From Pandoraea sputorum (lineage in GTDB: Bacteria > Pseudomonadota > Gammaproteobacteria > Burkholderiales > Burkholderiaceae): a DNA stretch of 64,000 nucleotides. The notes under the pieces are model-generated. The model was not told the DNA's origin and did not search any database. It was given only the letters and a program-made list of their open reading frames with translations. How positions within the stretch are numbered: the first letter of the stretch is position 1; each line of letters starts with the position of its first letter. The stretch lies in the NCBI RefSeq assembly GCF_000814845.2, contig NZ_CP010431.2, positions 1,922,001 to 1,986,000 on the forward strand, written 5' to 3'. Below are positions 1 to 12,300 of the stretch, one piece after another. The position numbers and the translations under genes were made by a program.

Positions 1-2
1 AG

Positions 3-251
3 ACGTTGCTCGACGTCGTCGGCGAGGAGGACCTGCCGCGCAACGTGTACTACGGCGACGGCAGTCCCATCGAGGAAGACGCGCTAGCCGCCATTCGTCA
101 CGTTCTGGAAGCGGAGAAGATCAGTTTCCCGTGGCAGAACGGCGACGTGCTGATGCTCGACAACATGCTCGCGGCACACGCGCGCTCGCCGTTCAAGGGG
201 CCGCGCAAGGTCGTCGTGGCGATGGCGCAGGCGCACGGGGCCGACCGCTGA
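3..251 (+). CDS. TauD/SyrP-like Fe(II)/2-oxoglutarate dioxygenase, C-terminal end (partial)
   Basis: Only the last 82 or so residues lie in the window; the gene continues past the left edge, so no start is assigned. The visible end carries GDVLMLDNMLAAHARSPF followed by GPRK. This is the usual C-terminal block of SyrP-like TauD/TfdA dioxygenases, where the His is the last iron ligand and the Arg behind it grips 2-oxoglutarate. Enzymes of this type hydroxylate carrier-bound aspartate in NRPS pathways. The gene lies 114 bp upstream of an NRPS gene on the same strand. Two downstream A domains read as Asp-specific, so beta-hydroxyaspartate formation is the natural inference. The 114 bp gap shows no hairpin and no iron-starvation promoter, so the NRPS gene is probably co-transcribed with this one. 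Confidence 0.8.
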   Translation, partial: TLLDVVGEEDLPRNVYYGDGSPIEEDALAAIRHVLEAEKISFPWQNGDVLMLDNMLAAHARSPFKGPRKVVVAMAQAHGADR

Positions 252-365
252 CGGTCTTCCCGGTCTTCGAAACATCTTCTCTTCGTCATTTACCGCGCGT
301 CGCGGCCCGTCGGCTGCCACGCGCCAGTCTTTGATTTCGCTCCTGCTTCGTGAGTCGCTACCGTC

Positions 366-3300
366 ATGAACGACGCTCTCCGCTTGCCCGTCCCCTTCGG
401 CCCTGTCTCGTCGACGGCGCCCTCTCAGGGAGCGCCCGGCGCTCCTATCGAACACATTGTCGATCTTCTGCGCGCGCGTGCCCGGCTTGAGCCGGATCGC
501 GAGGCGCTATGCGCCGTGTCCAGCGACGAGGGCGACGCTCGGGCGCTGACCTGTGCCGCGCTCGATACGCGCGCCCGCGCGGTGGCTGCCGCGCTGCAAC
601 GTCTCGCCAAGGGGAAAGAGGGGGCCTACGGCGAGCGCGGATTGCTGCTTATGCCGACGGGATTGGATTACGTCGCGGGCTTCTTCGGCTGCCTATACGC
701 GGGGGCCATTGCCGTGCCGGCGTTTCCGCCGGAGTCGGCGCGTCCGCAGCATCTGGCGCGCGTGCGCTCGATCCTGCACGACGCGCGTGCACGCTTCGTG
801 TTGACCGACCGTCAGCATCGCGACGCCATGCTCGCGTTTGGTGACGCCGTGCCCGAGCTGCGCGGTGTCGAGATCGTGGTGATCGATGAGATTGACGACG
901 CGCTCGCGACCGAGTGGCAGGAGACGACCGTCGCCCCGGGCGATCTGGCGTTCCTGCAATACACGTCGGGCTCGACGTCCACGCCCAAGGGCGTGATGGT
1001 CAGCCATGCGAATCTGATGGCTAACGAAGCCGCCATCGTTGCCGGGCTGGGCATGACGCGCGACGACACCATGGTGAGCTGGTTGCCGCTGTATCACGAC
1101 ATGGGGCTGATCGGCGGCTTGCTTTCGCCGATTTATCGTGGGGCGCGTCTGGTGCTCATGTCGCCGCAGTTCTTTCTGGAGCGGCCGGTGCGCTGGCTGC
1201 GCGCCATCGACAAATTCGGCGGCACCGTCAGCGGCGGCCCTGATTTCGCGTATCGCTTGTGCGCGCAGCGCATCGACGCGGCCACCATCGGTTCGCTGAA
1301 CCTGCGTGGGTGGCGGCTGGCATTCTCCGGCTCGGAACCGGTGCGACACGACACGCTGGTCGATTTCTGTGAAGCGTTCGCGCCTGCGGGCTTCGATCCG
1401 AAGGCGGTTTATCCCTGCTATGGACTGGCCGAGGCGACACTTTTCGTCACCGGCGGACAGCGTGGCGACGGCATGACGGCGACCGACTTCGACCGCAGCG
1501 CACTCGCGCAGCAACGGGCGGAAGCCTCGGGCGATCATAGTGACGACAGTGCAATGCTGGTCGGATGCGGCACAACGCCGCTCGATCACGAAGTGCGTCT
1601 GATGACGTGGAACGATTCGCCTGACGTCACGCCGTCGGCGGTTGCGGCGGGCGGCGTGGGCGAGATCTGGGTGAGCGGGCCGAGCGTAGCGCAGGGCTAT
1701 TGGCGTAACGAGGAGGCGAGTGCGCGGACGTTCGTGCAGGCGGACGGCAAGCGCTGGCTGCGCACGGGCGACCTCGGCTTTGTGCACGACGATCAGGTGT
1801 ACATCACGGGCCGCTGCAAGGATGTCATCATCGTGCGCGGCCATAACCTGTATCCGCAGGATCTGGAAAAGGCGGTCGAGGCGGATGTCGAACTCGTGCG
1901 CAAGGGCCGCGTGACGGCGTTTGCCGTCGACATCGATGGCGAACCTGGCATCGGCATCGCAGCGGAAGTTGGTCGCAGCGTGCAGAAGATGGTGCCGCCG
2001 CAGACGCTCGCCGAAGTGATCGCCGTAGCGGTCTCCGACGTTTGCCAGCAAGCCGCGTCGGTGGTCGTGCTGCTCAATCCGGGCGCGTTGCCCAAAACGT
2101 CGAGTGGCAAGTTGCAGCGCAGTGCCTGTGCGAAGGGCTGGCGAGACGGCTCGCTCGATGCGTGGGCGACCTGGCAGAACGGTGCGATTCTCGGGGACGA
2201 CGATGCCAGAGCGTCGTCGAGCGACAAGCCTGATGCGCCGAAGCAGGACGCCACGTTTGAGGCCGTCGCGCAAATCTGGCGTGAGGTGCTGGGGCGCGAG
2301 CAGGTCCGTGCCGACGATCATTTCTTCCTGTGCGGCGGCAGTTCGTTGCTCGCCATGCAGGTGCTGGCGCGCGTGCGTGAGCGTCTCGGCGTGAACGCGA
2401 CGCCAGCATCGCTGTACGAACACGCGCGGCTAGGCGAGTGGGTGCGCGAACTGGCGAAATTCACGCCTTCCTCGAGCGCACAAGCCATTGACGCCGTGCC
2501 CGAGATCCTGCCCGCGACACCGCTCGCGCAAACGCCGGACGCCCGCGTTTTCCGTCAATCGTTTGCGCAGTCCCGGCTGTGGTTCGTCCATCGTCTCGAT
2601 CCGGCGAACAGCGCGGCGTATCACGTCGGTGGGCAGCTGCTCGTGAAGGGACGCTTCGACGCGAACGCGTTCTCTCGCGCGCTCGAAGTGATCACTGCAA
2701 GACACGACGCCTTGCGCACGACGTTCGACGAGCGCGATGGCGTCGCCGTCCAGATCGTGCATGCGAAGGCCGACGTGCCGCTCGTGAGCCACGATGTGTC
2801 GGGGGACGCGAACCCTGACGCCGCAGCGACTCGTCTGACCGATGCGTTACTCGCACAGCCGTTTGCCCTGGACACGTGCGCGCCGTGGCGCGTTGCGTCG
2901 ATCCGCCTATCGGTCGAGGCGCACCGAATCGTCTTCGTCCTGCATCATCTGTTGACGGACGCGTGGTCGATGACCTTGCTGGTCGACGAACTGGCACGGG
3001 CCTACAGCGGTTTCTCCGATGGCAAGACACCGGTGCTGGCTCCGGTGCCAGTCCAGCCCGGCGATCACGCCCATTGGCAGCATGCCTGCGTCAACGGCGA
3101 GGCGCTTGGCCGTCAGCTCGACTGGTGGCAGGCGCGTCTGCCGGAGCCGTCGCCGGTGCTCGCATTGCCGGTCGACCGCACGCGTGGCGCGTTGCGCAGC
3201 GGCGCAGGGCAAACGCTCGCGTTCGAATTTCCGGCGGGGCTCACGCGTGACGTACTGACCTTCGCCGCGCAACGTAAAGCGACGCCGTTCATCGTGCTGG

Positions 3301-6300
3301 CCGCATCGTTCCAATGGCTGCTGCATCGGTACGCGGGCGAGACGGATATCCGCGTGGGCGTGCCGATTGCGCAGCGCGACGTGTCAGGGCTGGAACGCAT
3401 GCTCGGCTGTCTCGTCAACACGCAGGTGTGGCGCGCACAGATCGACCCGGCAGCCGACTTCGATGGGTTGGTGACGCAGGTGCGCGATGGGGCGCTGGCA
3501 GCGCAGGCGCACCGCGAAGCCCCGTTCGAGCGGGTGGTGGAGCGCGTCGCGCCACAGCGCAGCCTCGGACAATCGCCGCTGTTTCAGGTGATGTTGAACC
3601 ATCATGTGGCGAACGCTGCCGCGTCGCGCGCCGCGACGGGCTGGCCCGCAGGCCTGAGCGTGGTCGCACAGCCGCTGACCGGCGGCGCTCAGTACGACCT
3701 TGCGCTCGATATCGACGAGCTTCATGAGGCGACGGCGGGCAAGGGCGCTGATCCGCTCGACGGCGTGACGCTGCGCGCCCGCCTCACTTTCCCGACGGAT
3801 CTGTTCGACACGCCGACCATCGAGCGCCTTGGTGCGGACTGGTGTGCGGGACTGGCGACGCTGCTCGCGCTCCCGACACAGCCGCTGGCGTCGCTCGACG
3901 TTGCGTTTGAAAGCGCGTTGGAGGGCGGGCATCGCATTGCGCACGCCGAAGACGCGTTGCCGTTTCAAAGTGTCCCCTCGCTAATCGACGTGCAGGCGCA
4001 GCAACAACCGTCCGCCATCGCGTTGCGGGATGAGGCTGGCACCCTCACGTACGCCGAACTCGTGCGCGCGGCGAACCGCATTGCGCATTGGCTGCTGGCG
4101 CAGGGCGTTGCGCCGGAAGCGCGCATCGGACTGGCGATGTCGCGTCAGACCGGCATGATCGCGGGACTGCTCGGCATCATGAAGGCCGGGTGCGCCTTCG
4201 TGCCGCTCGATCCGTCCTATCCGGCCGAGCGGCTGGCGCAGATCATCGATGACGCGGGTATTTCGCTGGCGCTCACTGAAGCCTCGCTGGCCGACGCGCT
4301 CTGGCTCCCCGTGCGTCGCGCTGTGGTAGCCGATCTCATGGCGGATGCCACGCTGCCCGACCATCCACCAGGGGGCTCGCTGCATCCCGATCAACTGGCT
4401 TATCTGATTTACACCTCCGGTTCGACCGGTACCCCGAAAGGCGTGGCGGTGGCGCACGGTCCGCTCGCCATGCACTGTGTGGCGACCGGCGCGCAATACC
4501 GTCTCACGCCCGAGGTCTGCGAACTACACGTGCTCTCGATCAACTTCGACGGCGCGCACGAACGATGGATGGCGCCGATGATCTGCGGCGCGTCGTTGTT
4601 TATTGCGGACGAACGTCACTGGGCGCCGCAGACGATGGTCGACGCGATGCGTCGTCACGGCGTGACGAATGCCGGGTTCCCGACGGCCTATCTGTGCCGT
4701 CTTGCCACGAGCGGGGCGACCGGGGCACCGGCATTGCGTTTGCTGTCGTTCGGTGGTGAAGCAATGGCGTTGCCCGCGCTGCGCGCGGCGCAGGCGATGT
4801 TCCGTCCGGCGCAGACGATCAACGGTTATGGTCCGACGGAGACCGTGATGACACCGGTCGCCTGGTCCATCGACGGGGTGCTGGATGCGCAACCGGCTGC
4901 ACAAATCGCGGGTCAGGCGTATGCGCCGATCGGCGAGCCGGTGGGACGCCGCCGCGCGTGGGTGCTCGATCCGTGGCTCGGCGAAGTGCCGCTCGGCGCG
5001 GTGGGCGAACTGTACCTCGGTGGCGAGGGCGTGGCACGTGGGTATTTCGCACGCGCAGCGCTGACGGCCGAGCGCTTCGTGCCGGACCCGCGCGGTGAGC
5101 CGGGCGCGCGGATGTATCGCACGGGCGACCGGGTGCGGCGACTGGCCGACGGCACGCTCGTCTACCTCGGCCGTTTCGACCAGCAAGTGAAGGTGCGCGG
5201 CTTCCGCATCGAGCCGGGCGAAGTCGAGACGCAATTGCTGCGCGAACCGGGCGTCGACGACGCGCTGGCGGTCGTCGCGGCGGGGCCTGCGGGCGATCAG
5301 CTCGTCGCCTACGTCGCAGGCAAGGGACTCGGTGGTGAAGCGCTGCGCGTGGCGCTGTCGCGTCGTCTGCCGGACTATCTGGTGCCGTCGCTCGTGATCG
5401 TGCTGGATTCGCTGCCGAAACTCCCCAACGGCAAACGCGACCGGGCGGCGCTGCCTGCGCCCGTATGGGGCAGTGCTGGCGGACAGGCACCGCAGGGCGA
5501 GGCGGAGTTTGCGCTGGCGGTCGTCTGGCAGGATCTGCTGCGCGTGCCGTCGGTGAGCCGCGACGACAACTTCTTCGCGCTAGGCGGCGATTCCATCGTC
5601 GCGTTGCAGATGGTCGGACGCGCACGTCAGGCGGGTTGGCAATTCGGCGCGCAAGACGTCTTCCGTCACCAGACGCTCGTGCGTCTCGCGGCACAAGCGA
5701 GGGCCGTCGGTGAAGGGGACGGCGCGGCGCGCGTGCCCGAACCGCTCGAAGGTGAGGTGCCGCTCACGCCCGTGCAGGCGTGGTTCTTCCGTCAGCCTAT
5801 CGCGTGCCGCGATCATTGGAACCAGTGGGTCGAAGCGACGTTGCCCGTGGGTACGGACATGACGGCCCTTCGTGAAGCGCTGGCCACCGTCGTGAAGCAT
5901 CACGATGCGCTCCGGCTGCGGTTCACCGAGCATGACGGCCAATGGCAGGCGCGCTACGTCGCGCCGCATGCCGCCGACGATCTGCTCTGGCACGCGGCGA
6001 TGTGCGACGACGCGCAACTGGCCGATGCCCTCGCTCAGGCCCAGCGAAGTCTGTCGCTGGCCGACGGCCCGCTGTTGCGCGCACTGCTGGTGCGCACGGA
6101 AGCAGGCGAGTTGCGCTGTTTCCTCGTCGCGCACCATCTGGTGATCGACGGCGTGTCGTGGCGCATCCTGCTGGACGATTTGCAAACGGCGCTCGGGAAT
6201 ACGCATGGGGAGCGGGCGGTGCGGACATTGCCCGTCGTCGGCGAATCGATGCGCGCATGGGCGCAGCGCTGGCATGACTGGACGCAAAGCGACGCCGCAT

Positions 6301-9300
6301 CGGCCGCGCTGGAGGTCTGGCAGCGGGCGCTGGCCGGGGCCGTGGAGTCGGTGGACGTTGCCAGGCCAACGAACGCGACGGTGGGGGCGGTGGGCACGGG
6401 CGAGATCGAACACACGTGGCCCGCAGACGTCGCCGTGCCGCTCACGCAACTGCGTCGTGTTCGAATGCACGAAGCGCTGAGTGCCGCCGTCGCCCACACG
6501 CTGGGCCAGCGTGCAGGGGCGCAGCGTTATGTCGTCCACGTCGAAGGTCATGGACGTGGCGGCCAAGGTGGCGGCCAGGAGCAGGGCGACCTGTCGCGCA
6601 CGCTCGGCTGGTTCACGGCGGCGTGGCCGCTCGCCATTCTGGTAGGTAGCACCCCCGAAGAAACACTGGCCGCCGCGCGCGAAGCCTGGCGATGCGTGCC
6701 GCACGACGGCGCGAGCTATGCCGCGCTGCGTTACCTTGGCACGCCGCAAGCCCGTCAGACGCTCGACGCGCTGCCCGCAGGACACGTCACGGTCAACTTC
6801 CTCGGACGTACCGACACGGACGGCATCGTCGACGGGGGCCTGTCGCATGAGCCCGACGTTGCGCCGCCCAACTGGCTGACGCTCGACGTCTGGCAGCGCG
6901 ACGACACGCTGCGGCTCGTCTGCCGCTACGACCGCGCGCGCTTCACAAGCGACGGCGTTCAGACGCTCGTCGACGAGATCGGTGCGACGCTGCGTGTGCT
7001 GGCCGAGACGCTGCCCGGTCACGAACCGGTCGTCGCCGAAGATTTCCCGTACGCGGGCCTCACGCGTGAACAACTCGCGACATTGCCCGCGTCGATGCAA
7101 CAGATCGAGGCCGTCGTGCCCGCAACATCGATGCAACAAGGCCTGCTGTTCTACTCGCAGCAGCAGGGCACCGCCGATCCGTACTTCTATCAGAAGGGCT
7201 TCGTGATCGACGGCGCACTCGATACGAGCGCGTTCGCACAGGCATGGCGGGAGGCGGTCATGCGTCATGCGGCGTTGCGCACGGCCTATGTGAGCGACGT
7301 CGGCGAACTGCCGCTGCTGCTTGTGCACGGACCCGAGACAGTGGCTACGGCAATCAATCTGCTGCCGCAGGAAGACTGGTGCGCGTTGAGCGAGACGGAA
7401 CAACACGCGCGTCTGGACGCTCGTTTCGCGGCCGAGCGCGCCGCCGGATTCTCGTTCGCGCAAGCGAATCGTCCGCGTCTGGCGTTGATTCGTGTCGGCG
7501 AGTCGCGCTGGTGGCTGCTGTGGAGCAGTCATCACGTGACGCTCGACGGATGGAGCACCGGCCTGATTCTGAGCGACGTGATGTCGCGCTATGCCTCGCT
7601 GGCGAAGGGCGGGGTGTCGACGGATGGCGAGGTGCAGGTGGCGCCCTCGTTTGCCGAGTTTGCCGTGTGGCAACGTGAATTGGACGCCCGCGCATCGCTC
7701 GCGCATTGGCGGCATTTGCTGGACGGCGTGGGCGCGCCGACGCCGCTTCCCGCCGCACGTCAGGCACGTCAGGCACGTAGGACCGATGAGACGAGTGGAC
7801 ATGGCGAAACCGCATGGACGCTCGCCCCTTCGCAATGGCAGACGTGGTGCGACGCAGCCCGTCGCGTTGGCGTGACGCCAGGCACGCTGTGTCAGGGCGC
7901 ATGGGCGCTGCTGCTGGCGCGGCATGCCGGATTGCGCGACGTGGTGTTCGGCGTGACGGCATCGGGCCGCTCTGCGGCCGTGCCGGGCATCGAACGCATG
8001 GCGGGTCTGTTCATCAACACGCTGCCGGTGCGGGCGACGCTCGACGCGCGTCGTCCGGTTGCCGACTGGCTGCGCGAACTTCAGACGCAAACGGCGCAGT
8101 CGCGTGAGCATGAGCATGTGGCGCTGTCCGCCATCACGCGCGAGGCGCAACGCGACGGCCAAAGCGCGGACGGTGCTCTGTTCGAGAGCATCGTCGTCTT
8201 CGAAAACTATCCGCTCGATGCTGCGTTGCTTGCCCAGCGCGACGACGGCCTGCGGCTGTCACTGCTGGAGCGCGGCACGCAGGCGCGCAACAACTATCCG
8301 CTGTCGCTGATCGTCGAGCAGCACGACGGCTTGCGTCTCGTGCTGGCGTTCGCACGTGAGCGCTTCGACGCCGCTGCCGTGCAAGCCCTCGGCGAGCACT
8401 TCGTGGCGTTGCTCGGCGCGGTGGCGGACAGTCTTGGCACGTCGACCACGCCGTTGGGGCAGATTGGACTGACGAACGCAGTGCCACAGACGGCCGAGAA
8501 CGTCGTCTGGTCCTCGCACGACTTGCTTAACGACTGGCACGCGCATGTCGCCCGTGACGGCGCGGCGCTGGCCGCCGAAGGCGAGGACGCGAGCTATCGG
8601 CGAGACGAACTCGACGCGCTCGCGAATCGCCTGGCGGCAACGTTGCAGGCGCAGGGGATCGGTCCGGAGGATCGTGTCGCCATCTGTGTGCCGCGCAGCG
8701 CAGCGCTGGTTGGCGCGATTCTGGGTGCGTGGAAGGCCGGGGCAGCCTACGTGCCGCTCGACCCTGAGCAACCGGCGGTGCGTCTGCAAAAGCTGGTGCG
8801 CGCCAGTGGTGCCAAAGCGGTAATCGTCGACGATCGGACACCTGCGATAACGCACCCCTCGCTGATTCGCTGGCGCGACATTGCGCACGCCAGCGTCGAC
8901 ACGAAAGCGCCGTCACCGGTGCGCGTGCATCCGGCGCAGGCGGCTTACGTCATCTACACCTCGGGGTCGACGGGCGAGCCGAAGGGCGTCGTCGTCAGCC
9001 GTGGCGCGCTCCATAACTACGTGCAGGCGGTGGCAGCGCGCCTTCGTGAGCGCGGTCTCGATACGGCAGGTGAGACGGGCGGATTCGCGATGGCTTCGAC
9101 CGTCGCTGCCGATCTTGGTCACACGACGTTGTTCGGCGCATTGGCGCTCGGCCGTGCGCTGTATCTCGTGCCACACGCATGCGCGTTCGATGCGCAGCGC
9201 TTCGCCGACTGGTGTGCCGCGCGTCCGATCGATGTGCTCAAGATCGTGCCGGGTCACTTGAACGGCCTGTTCGACGCGGCGGGCGCGGCGGTATTGCCGC

Positions 9301-12300
9301 GCGCGGTGCTGGTGACAGGCGGCGAATCGTTGGATCCGTCGTTCGTCGCACAAATCCGTGGGGCGCGTCCGGGACTCGCTGTCCTCAACCATTACGGACC
9401 GACGGAGACGACTGTCGGGGCACTGACGCATGCTGTCGGTGACATTGCAGAGGTGCCTGTGCCTGTCGGGCGTCCGCTGGCGAACCTGCATGCGCATGTC
9501 CTCGATGCTGACCTGAACCCTTTGCCGTCGGGGGTGGCCGGTGAGCTTTATCTGGGCGGCGCGGGTTTGGCCCGGGGGTATCTCGGCGCGCCTGCGCAAA
9601 CGGCCGAGCGTTTCGTGCCGGACCCGTGGTGCGCAGGCGCACGTCTGTATCGCACCGGTGATCGTGCGGTGCAGCGCACCGACGGTGCCATCGTCTACCT
9701 CGGCCGCATGGACGATCAGGTCAAGATCCGCGGCTATCGCGTGGAACCGGCGGAGGTGGCGCAGGCAATGCGTTGCGTGCCCGGCGTGATCGATGCCGTG
9801 GTCGTTGCCCGTCACGACGGGCCGGGTGGCGCATGGTTGCACGGTGTCTTTACGGGCGAGGCGGGGCTCGACGTCGTTCGCACTGCGTTGACGCAGGCGC
9901 TGCCGTCCGCCTGGATTCCGGCACGATTCGACAGTGTCGACAAGCTGCCACTGACCGCGAATGGGAAGGTGGATCGTCGCGCTTTGCTGGCGTTGACCGA
10001 GCGCGTCGATGCCGCGAAGGAAAGCGCGGAAGTGGCGTCGGTGGAATTGCCACATGTCGGCGCGGAAGCCGACATCGCGGCCATCTGGTGTCAGGTCCTC
10101 AAACGCGAGCAGGTCGGCCGCCACGAAGCGTTCTTCGACATCGGCGGCGACTCGATTCTGGCGTTGCAGGTGATTGCGCGACTGCGTAAGCGTGGCATCA
10201 AGGTCGGGCCACAGCATCTCGCATCGCATCCGACAGTGGCACAACTGGCGACGTTGGCGGCGCCTGCCGAAGCGACGTCTGCGCAAACGCCGTCGGCCGT
10301 CAGCGGGCCGACACGTGGCGACGACAATCGCAGTACGTTCCCGCTGTCGTCGTCGCAGATGCGTGTGTGGCTGGAGACGCAGATGGCGCCGCGCGCCGGG
10401 GCCTATCACATAGCCGGTGCGTTGCGACTGGATGGGGCGTTGCAAGCCGACGCGCTTGAGCGCGCTTTGCAGACGTTGTCGGACTGGCACGACGTGTTGC
10501 GCACGACCGTCGCGGTGAATGCCACCGAGGGCGGCGCCCCCGAGCAACGCGTACATGCCGCGCTGCCGGTCGCGTTCACACGCGACGCCGTCGCCCCCGG
10601 GATGTCCGGCGACGCTACCAGCGCGCTTGTGCAAGCGCGTCTCGAGGCGCTGACGCTCGCGCAGTTCGATCTGGCCAACGGGCCGCTCTGGCGCGTCCAT
10701 CTCATGCAACTGGACGACCAGTCGCACGTGCTGATGCTGGTCATGCATCACCTGATCTCGGACGGCTGGTCGATGAACCTGCTGGTCGCCGATCTGGCGC
10801 GTGCCTATCGTTCGCATGCGGGCGGTAGGCAGCCGGTGCGCGACGCGTGGGCTTCACTGCTGCGCTACGGCGATTACGCCGTGTGGCAGCGCGAACAACT
10901 GGCCGGTCCCGCGCAAGCCGCACAGCTTGCCTACTGGTGTCAGCAGCTTGGCACGACGCACCCGGAGCTGGCCTTGCCGTTCGACCGCGCGCGCCCCGTC
11001 GTTCGCGATGGCGCAGGGGCCAGCGTCGACCTCACGATGCCGCCAGGGTTGCCCGCGCGACTCGACCGTTTCGCGCGCGAGCACGGCGTGACCCGTTTCA
11101 TGGTGATGGCCGCGGCTTTCCATCTGCTGCTGCATCGCGTCACCGGCGAGGGCGACGTGCGTACGGGGATGCCCGTGGCCGGACGCGCGCACGAGGCCGT
11201 CGAAGCGGTGGTGGGATTCTTCGTCAACACGCAGGTGCTGCGCTCGCAAATCGAATCGCCGACGACGTTTGCCACGCTCGTCACGCAGGTGCGAGACCAA
11301 CTGCTGGGGGCGCAGCAGCATGCCGACGTCCCGTTCGAACGGTTGGTGGAACACCTCGCACCGGTGCGCAGCGTGTCACGGCATCCGTTGTTCCAGGTGT
11401 CCATCAATCACCAGAAGCGCGCTTTCGCACCGCTGAGCGATCTGGCCGGTGTGACGATGCAGGCTATCGAGCGGCGTGCACATCATGCGCAGGTCGACCT
11501 CGCGCTCGACACGGAAGAGGACGAAGCGGGCGCACTGCGCGGCTGGCTGACGTACGCCTGCGACGTGTTCGACGCACCGACGGTGCGCCGCCTCGGCGAG
11601 CAATGGCTGGCGCTGCTGGATGTCGCCATGACACAGGCCACGACACCTGTCGCGCGGCTTGCGATGACGACGGGCGACGCAGCGGGCCAGCGCAACGATA
11701 AAGGCCGTACGCGGGTGAGCGTTGCCGTGCCGCTGCCGGTACATGCCGTGATCGACGCGCAGGCCGCAGTTCGGCGTGACGCGATTGCCGTGTGCGACGC
11801 CAACACTCGCGTCTCATACAGCGAACTCGTCACCCGGGCAAACCGCGTTGCCCATGCACTCATTCGCGCGGGCGTCGCGCCCGAGGCGCGTGTCGGGCTG
11901 GCCATGTCGCGCAGCACGGACCTGATCGTTGCGATGCTGGGCATTCTCAAGGCGGGCGCGGCGTACGTGCCGCTCGATCCGGCGTATCCGGCTGAGCGCC
12001 TGAGCTTCATGGTGGAAGACGCCGGGGTGACGCATGCGATCACGCAGGCGTCGCTGGCCGGGGCGTCGTGGTTGCCGGGTGAGGCAATAACCTTCGAATC
12101 GATGCTCGCCGACGCCTCGCTGCCGGAGCACGCCCCGATGCGCGACGTTCACGTCGATCAACTGGCTTACGTGATCTACACGTCCGGCTCGACGGGGCGT
12201 CCGAAGGGCGCGCAACTGACGCATCGCAACCTGATGCGGTTGCTCACGGGGACATCGCAGGACTTCGCCTTCGATGCGAACGACGTCTGGACGATGTTCC

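Noticed and set aside
252..365. A separate promoter or Fur box in front of the first NRPS gene
   Set aside because: No TAAA-N17-CGTC, no Fur-like palindrome and no -10/-35 pair could be supported; the gap looks like an intra-operon spacer.
5580..8162. Long minus-strand open frames inside the NRPS genes (the longest 860 codons)
   Set aside because: All are antisense to continuous NRPS domains and lack Shine-Dalgarno sites and recognisable motifs. Third-position GC bias explains them.
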